Below are positions 22,011-64,000 of a stretch of 64,000 nt of DNA, piece after piece (position 1 is the stretch's first letter; each line of letters begins with the position of its first letter). Location: the NCBI GenBank assembly GCA_022410635.1, contig JAJVDF010000774.1, positions 430,361 through 494,360 on the forward strand, written 5' to 3'. A program made the position numbers and the translations under genes. The notes below the pieces were generated by a model. That model ran no database searches and was not told where the DNA came from. It worked only from the letters and a program-made list of their open reading frames with translations. The stretch comes from Tretioscincus oriximinensis. Its lineage: Eukaryota; Chordata; Lepidosauria; Squamata; Gymnophthalmidae.

Positions 22011-24228
22011 AAGATCATTTAAAAGCACCTGTTTGAAAGCCTTTTGATTCATAGGTTCTCTGAATACAGCCTTGTTAGGATGGATGGGAGAAATGTTGNT
22101 CGGGTTTTATTTTATCATACTATGACCTACCTTGTGACCTCCAGGCAAAGCACAGGATATAAATGTTAAGGAACAATAATGTTATCTAAAGTAATAATCT
22201 GAATGATAATGCATATCTGCACGAGTACATGATTTCTTCTATGGATAAAAAGATAGGAAACTATTTTAGGAAGGCTGGTGCCAAGATGGCTGAAAGGATG
22301 AGTGATGTGTCCTCTCACAAAGTAGACATCTCTGGAACGAAAGACATTGTTGAACCAGCAGCCTATTGTCAACATTCTCTTCTTCAGCAGAATTACTGAA
22401 AGGACTTTGAAAGAAGGATATAGCTGTATAATTATCTGGATTCACCTCNGTCTGGTTTTCAGAAATTTTATTGGGNAATGATCTTGTACATGAAAGAAAG
22501 CGTAATGTATTGATCTTTCCTGGTTGCTCATTTGCAGGTCTATTCTCAGAAAACAGTGCTAGGTGATTACTGTTCAGCATCATGATAATTATGTTACGAC
22601 ATCTCAGTTTTTTATCTGTATATTTTAGATTTTTTATATTTCATATTTTAACTTTTGTAAGCCATCCGGAGCACTATGAAGTGATAAGGTGATTTATAAA
22701 GATAAAACACCCACAAAATTTCTCCCTTTAAGCCAGATCATTTCGTACCCAAAATCTCAATATTTAAAGAAAACTGATAAAAACTATAATCTCAGTGTCA
22801 TCCAACTTTTTTTTGTATCTCCCTCTTTAAAAAGAAAAAAAATACTGCTGTTTTCTCATTAGATCATGTATATCTTTAAAGCCTCTATTGCTGTTTTGGC
22901 ATTAGAATTAGATTTTACCCTGAAAGGCATCTTTTTACTATACAGCGACAATTTATGTGGCAGCATCACAGCTTTGTAAATGGTCTATCTGTTTAGAATT
23001 GGGTCAGTATGATTGGAAGAATGGCTAATCAGTAACACCATTCTGCTTGGCCCATAATGGAACATTCACTCTTTCCTGCTCAAAGGTTATGAAATGTGCA
23101 GTGTATTTAAGCCCTGGATAGTAAGATATACTGGGTAGAACTAGTATTCTTTCTGAAGGCCGATGGCACAGTTCCAGTTGATCTTTCTAGAACTGGATTG
23201 TAGCCATTGTAAAATGCAAGGCAGGTTGTTGTGAAACAGTATTTCAGGCATTGAACTTTGCTCCAGATAGTTTTTATCTTTGGTATTCCACGTTTACATT
23301 TGGTGGAAGATATCTGACTCCTTTTATTTAACAGTATCTCAAAGTGCAGACTTAACTTTATTTTTGTGACCCAAACTCCGATATGCCACAAAATGACTTC
23401 AGGAAATTGTTAAAATTGTCTTTTGAATTCTACCTTAAAAAGAAACTAAACTACCTTTGGGCTGGCTCTTTGAAATTAACTTGTATTTCTAATCTGCCCT
23501 TTACCCAAAGATTCCTGGGCGAGTAANAGATAAGAGAGTTAAGGCAACATAAACCCAGTAGTGCAAACAATGAAGCCATCATTTTTAGTGTCATAATATT
23601 CAAAGGGTTTAGATGCCAAAAATATTACAATGCTAAAAATAAGACCCTCCCCACAAAGTCCACAACAGCAAAATAAGAAAGCATAATACCAGGACCCTGC
23701 ATAAATAGCTTTGTATTGCGGTGCGTCCACATGACTGCCTGTAGCCTCACTAGTTCTCACTCTCACAGAATAAAGCACCGACTACGTTCTTGTAGTTCTG
23801 GATTTGTAGTGAAATACAAATGCCTCGTGCATTTTCACTACAAATCACGTAGTGCAAGGACAAAAATCCGAAATGAAGGCCTTTTAGAGAGTTATGATTG
23901 CTGCTTACCCTCATCATGTGTAGAAGACACTTCCAAGTCATGGTAGGAGAGTGAAAGAAAATGAAATGTGGATACACCCAAAGGGTCTTGAAAGATGTAT
24001 AATGATGGCTCTCAACTCTCCTTAGATCAGANTCATACATGAAGAACTGGACTAAACTGATCAGAACTGGAACTGATTTAAAGTATGTGTCTGATTCTAC
24101 CCTTTGGTAGGAAAACATTCCATAATCAGGGACCCCTCCTAAGAACTTACACAGCATCATCCTTTAAGTCTGAAGCAATAATAGTACCACCCTCAGTTCC
24201 TAGAATGAATATCTANCTATTCCTTTCA
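22011..24228. other. Intron 1 stretch, nothing supported
   Basis: About 2.2 kb of AT-rich sequence with no gene. One arm of the TTCAGTCCTGAAGAA family lies near 24040-24110. Confidence 0.5.
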
Positions 24229-24345
24229 GTTTCTGAGAAACAGCCATGTTAGTCTAGTAGAAAGTCCAGCAAAGGGTCTAGTAGCACTTTGAGACTAACC
24301 GTAGAAAGCATAAGCTTTCGTAGACACGTCTATTTTTTCAGACGT
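24229..24345 (-). mobile_element. Penelope-like element, single arm (copy F)
   Basis: Only one arm of the foldback family is present: GAGAAACAGCCATGTTAGTC, AAAGTCCAGCAAAGG, CATAAGCTTTCGTAGACACG. On the minus strand the core CTGAAAAAATAGACG..TCTACGAAAGC is a decayed hammerhead-like motif. No clear target duplication. Confidence 0.7.
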
Positions 24346-24579
24346 TTATTTATTTCAGATTAGGGATATATCTCTAAAAGCCCATTCCAGGAAGACAAGA
24401 TCAGATGAAATTCTGTCTGTGTTTTATGCTTGACAATGCAATTGGTGGGCCACTGAAGAGACAGATGGTTGCCTAGATACGATATTGACTAGATATGCTA
24501 TGACCACACCTATCAGGGCACCACTTGTGTCCTTCCATCTGCTATCAGCAGTGTACACTTGGAATATTAACCCTTTCAA

Positions 24580-24935
24580 TAGAACATAAGAAGAGCCATA
24601 CTGGATCAGGCCACATCCCATCAAGTCCAGCATTCTGTGTCACACAGAGGCCTACCAGACGCACCTGGGCAGTCCGAACAGAGGAAAGCAAAATATGCAC
24701 CTGTTCATGACTCCCTGCAAATGGTATTTCAGGAGTCCTACCTGTTGCTCCATCCCGAAGGCAACATCCAGACATCCATCCTAGTATCCATTTATACCCT
24801 TGGTGTCCATAAACCTGTCTAGTCCTGTCTTGAAACTCTCCGAGCTGTTAGCTACCACTACCTCTTCAGGGAGTAAATTCCACAGGCCAATGACCCTCTG
24901 GGTGAAAAAAATACTTTCCTTTGTCTGTTCTCACT
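24580..24935 (-). mobile_element. CR1 LINE 3' region
   Basis: The same inverted CR1 end as 13313 (AACATAAGAAGAGCCATACT, CTGGGCAGTCCGAACAGAGG, CCACTACCTCTTCAGGGAG). Confidence 0.87.
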
Positions 24936-26398
24936 ACTTGGAATCCAATATTCCAAGTCTATGTTGAGACTGTGACGGACAGCTGTGACAATCCTAGCAT
25001 AGGGTAACCAGATTTTTGGCCGTGTCTAAAAACCTACGTTCTTTTCCTCTGCAATATCATATCAAATGTGGTTTTGTTTAATAATGTTGCAAGCAAGTTC
25101 ACACTTGCCATTTGAAAGCTAGGATGAGACATTCTGCTGCCTCCATTGTAGAAATGCAAACACAGCTTTTAACGGCAATCCAAGTTACAAGTGTACTACT
25201 ACAGAGTTCTCTGTTACTGTGAATCATTGCTCGGGATCACAGCTACTTCAGATTTGCTGCCCAACGTTTAGCACACATTTATTAGACTTTCTGTGAAGTC
25301 ATATTATCCCTCTTTTCTGGAGATGGATTTCCCGGTACTTGTACTTGCATAAAAATGGACATAGTTAACAATATAACAACAGAATCCATTATGTTAAATG
25401 AGCATTTGGCAAATTGCACATAGTGAAATTTGCATTTATGAGAACCATAAATAGACACAGCAGTTCTTCAACCTTTCTGCGAAAACTGAGAATGATTCCT
25501 CTGTTTGTTTCATCCTTATTCCCCTGTAGCCATTATGACAGCTTCCTTTTATTCCTAAACTCTGCAGACTCTTGTAGTTTTTGTATCGACTAAATCTCTG
25601 TTGTATAATTGCACTTACAGCAGGTGTACGTGCATTACTAAAGAGCAACAGTTAAATTGCATTGCAAATGTGATGAGATCTGTAAAACGTTTTGATTAAT
25701 AAAAATACAAAATAGCACGAGATAAACACTAAAAAGAGAGAGAGAGAAATATCAGTGCAGAAGTGCTAAAGCTGATTTGAAGCATTCATTCAACCAACAT
25801 CTTTTGGGCTTCTCTTTTGAACTTTCTTGGTGATGCTGTTTCAAATCAAAGCTTGGGCACCCTTTCTTTTGTGGGATTTGCAACTTCTTTGAAATCCTGG
25901 AAACTACAAATAGTTTTTCTGCTGCATTACCATTGACTTAGGAGCAGACTGGGTCTTCCATAGAATTGCCAAATGTCAGTATTTAGCAGGACATCCTGAT
26001 TGCTTTGGAGAAGGGGATGTTTTGGGAACGTTCTTTGAGGAAAACTGTAACTATCATTAGCCTCAGCTTTTTAAAAAGGTTTCAGTCCTGCTTTTGGCTT
26101 ACTTTTTTTATATTTCTGTCCAATGCTGTGATCTGATAACCTTAACTCTAGTCTTACATACACATTGCAGTTGCCTTACTGCTGGTCTGAGCCTGGCATC
26201 TATAATGCATTTGATTTTCATTGTTTAATTAGTCCACCATGGATCTGCCAACTACCACTCTTCCACACACTTCAGTTATATGTATGACATAGTTCTGCAT
26301 TACTTGGTGGTTTGGGGGAAGCAGACCATAGTATTCTGCAAGGGTTGATGATATCATAAAACTTAATCCAGCAGTGTAATCTTGTCTTCTCTTTCCAG
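24936..26398. other. End of intron 1, nothing supported
   Basis: No gene or confident repeat. It ends with the pyrimidine tract TCTTCTCTTTCCAG before exon 2. Confidence 0.55.
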
Positions 26399-26419
26399 CA
26401 GCTTCAAGAGTCTTCAGCC

Positions 26420-63391
<36,972 letters not shown>

Positions 63392-63469
63392 GTAAGACTC
63401 TATAGTTGACCCAGCAATGAAGCTGTTATGCAGTAAAAGAGAAAATCTATTGATAATTTCGATTGTCAC

Positions 63470-63582
63470 GAATGGTGCAGTCGCTAAGGAGACGGGTTTC
63501 ATCTGATAGGGTTTCAAACCCCTGGGTCGGACGTGGGTAGGGGTGAGCACCTTCCATTACCCTNCAGCTACATCAAAGGGTT
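63470..63582 (+). mobile_element. tRNA-derived SINE, head fragment
   Basis: CGAATGGTGCAGTCGCTAAGG, GGGTTTCAAACCCCTGGG, GGGGTGAGCACCTTCC. Only the 5' part is present. Confidence 0.78.
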
Positions 63583-63599
63583 CTAAAAAAGCTCCACAC

Positions 63600-64000
63600 T
63601 CGTGGTATAAGAGGACAGACTTTGTCCTAGATTGGAAACTGGCTAAAAGATAGAAAANAGAGGGTAGTNTTAAATGGACAGTTCTCTGAGTGGAAAGAGG
63701 TAAGAAGTGGGGTATNCCAGGGATCTGTACTGGGACCCTTGCTTTTCAATATATTTATAAATGATCNGGATGCCGAGGTAAATAGTGAAGTAGCCAAGTT
63801 TGCTGANGACACTAAACTGTTCAGGGTAGTGAAAACTGAAAATGATTGTAAGGCACTCCAGAGTGATTTATTGAAATTGGGTGAGTGGGCATCAAAGTGG
63901 CAAATGCACTTCAACTTAAGCAAGTGCAAGGTCATGCATATTGGGGCAAAGAACCCAAAATACTCCTACCACCTGATGGGAACCAAGCTTTCTGTGACCG
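63600..64000 (+). mobile_element. CR1 LINE reverse transcriptase fragment, cut by window end
   Basis: In one frame it reads QGSVLGPLLFNIFIND, then VAKFADDTKLF (catalytic FADD) and HFNLSKCKVMHIG, the core of a CR1 reverse transcriptase. Several Ns. It runs off the end. Confidence 0.87.

Noticed and set aside
24580..24935. Conserved non-coding element
   Set aside because: Its similarity to 13313 and 46734 comes from CR1 copies, not from constraint.

Overview
This window is vertebrate nuclear DNA, most likely from a squamate reptile (lizard). It carries tRNA-derived SINEs with BovB-like (TTC)n tails of the Sauria type, many CR1 and L2 LINE pieces, an R4/Dong-type LINE remnant, L1 pieces and hAT and TA-flanked MITEs. 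There are two assembly gaps (13743-14427 and 42844-42898) and many single Ns.

One protein-coding gene is supported: ACO1 (cytosolic aconitase / iron regulatory protein 1) on the + strand. A CpG-rich segment (about 9940-10440) holds the promoter and an untranslated first exon ending at 10253. A 16.1-kb first intron follows, then 19 coding exons from the ATG at 26420 to 63391. All splice phases agree and no stop interrupts the frame. The exons give 852 codons. Residue numbering matches human ACO1 exactly at every landmark I checked: C437/C503/C506 of the iron-sulfur cluster, R536, R541, R699, S778, R780, and the phosphorylation sites S138 and S711. Only the last coding exon (about 37 codons) lies beyond the window.

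Layout: 1-9900 is intergenic and repeat-rich (SINEs, R4/Dong remnant, hAT and mariner-type MITEs, CR1). 9940-26398 is the promoter, exon 1 and intron 1 (CR1, L2, SINEs, foldback elements). 26399-63391 holds the coding exons, separated by introns filled with L1, L2, CR1, SINEs and MITEs. 63392-64000 is the start of the last intron, with a CR1 reverse-transcriptase fragment running off the end.

The most interesting structures are not genes. (1) A family of about 200-230 bp asymmetric palindromes has five copies with 10-14 bp target-site duplications. Each arm encodes a minimal hammerhead-ribozyme-like core, which suggests non-autonomous Penelope-like retroelements. (2) A SINE lies directly against ACO1 exon 19, so its TTC tail is the polypyrimidine tract of that splice acceptor. 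(3) SINEs with similar tRNA-type heads carry either a BovB-like tail or the tail of the L2 LINE present in the same window, pointing to a change of LINE partner. (4) Several cut-and-paste MITEs show diagnostic target-site duplications, including a hAT foldback nested in a CR1.
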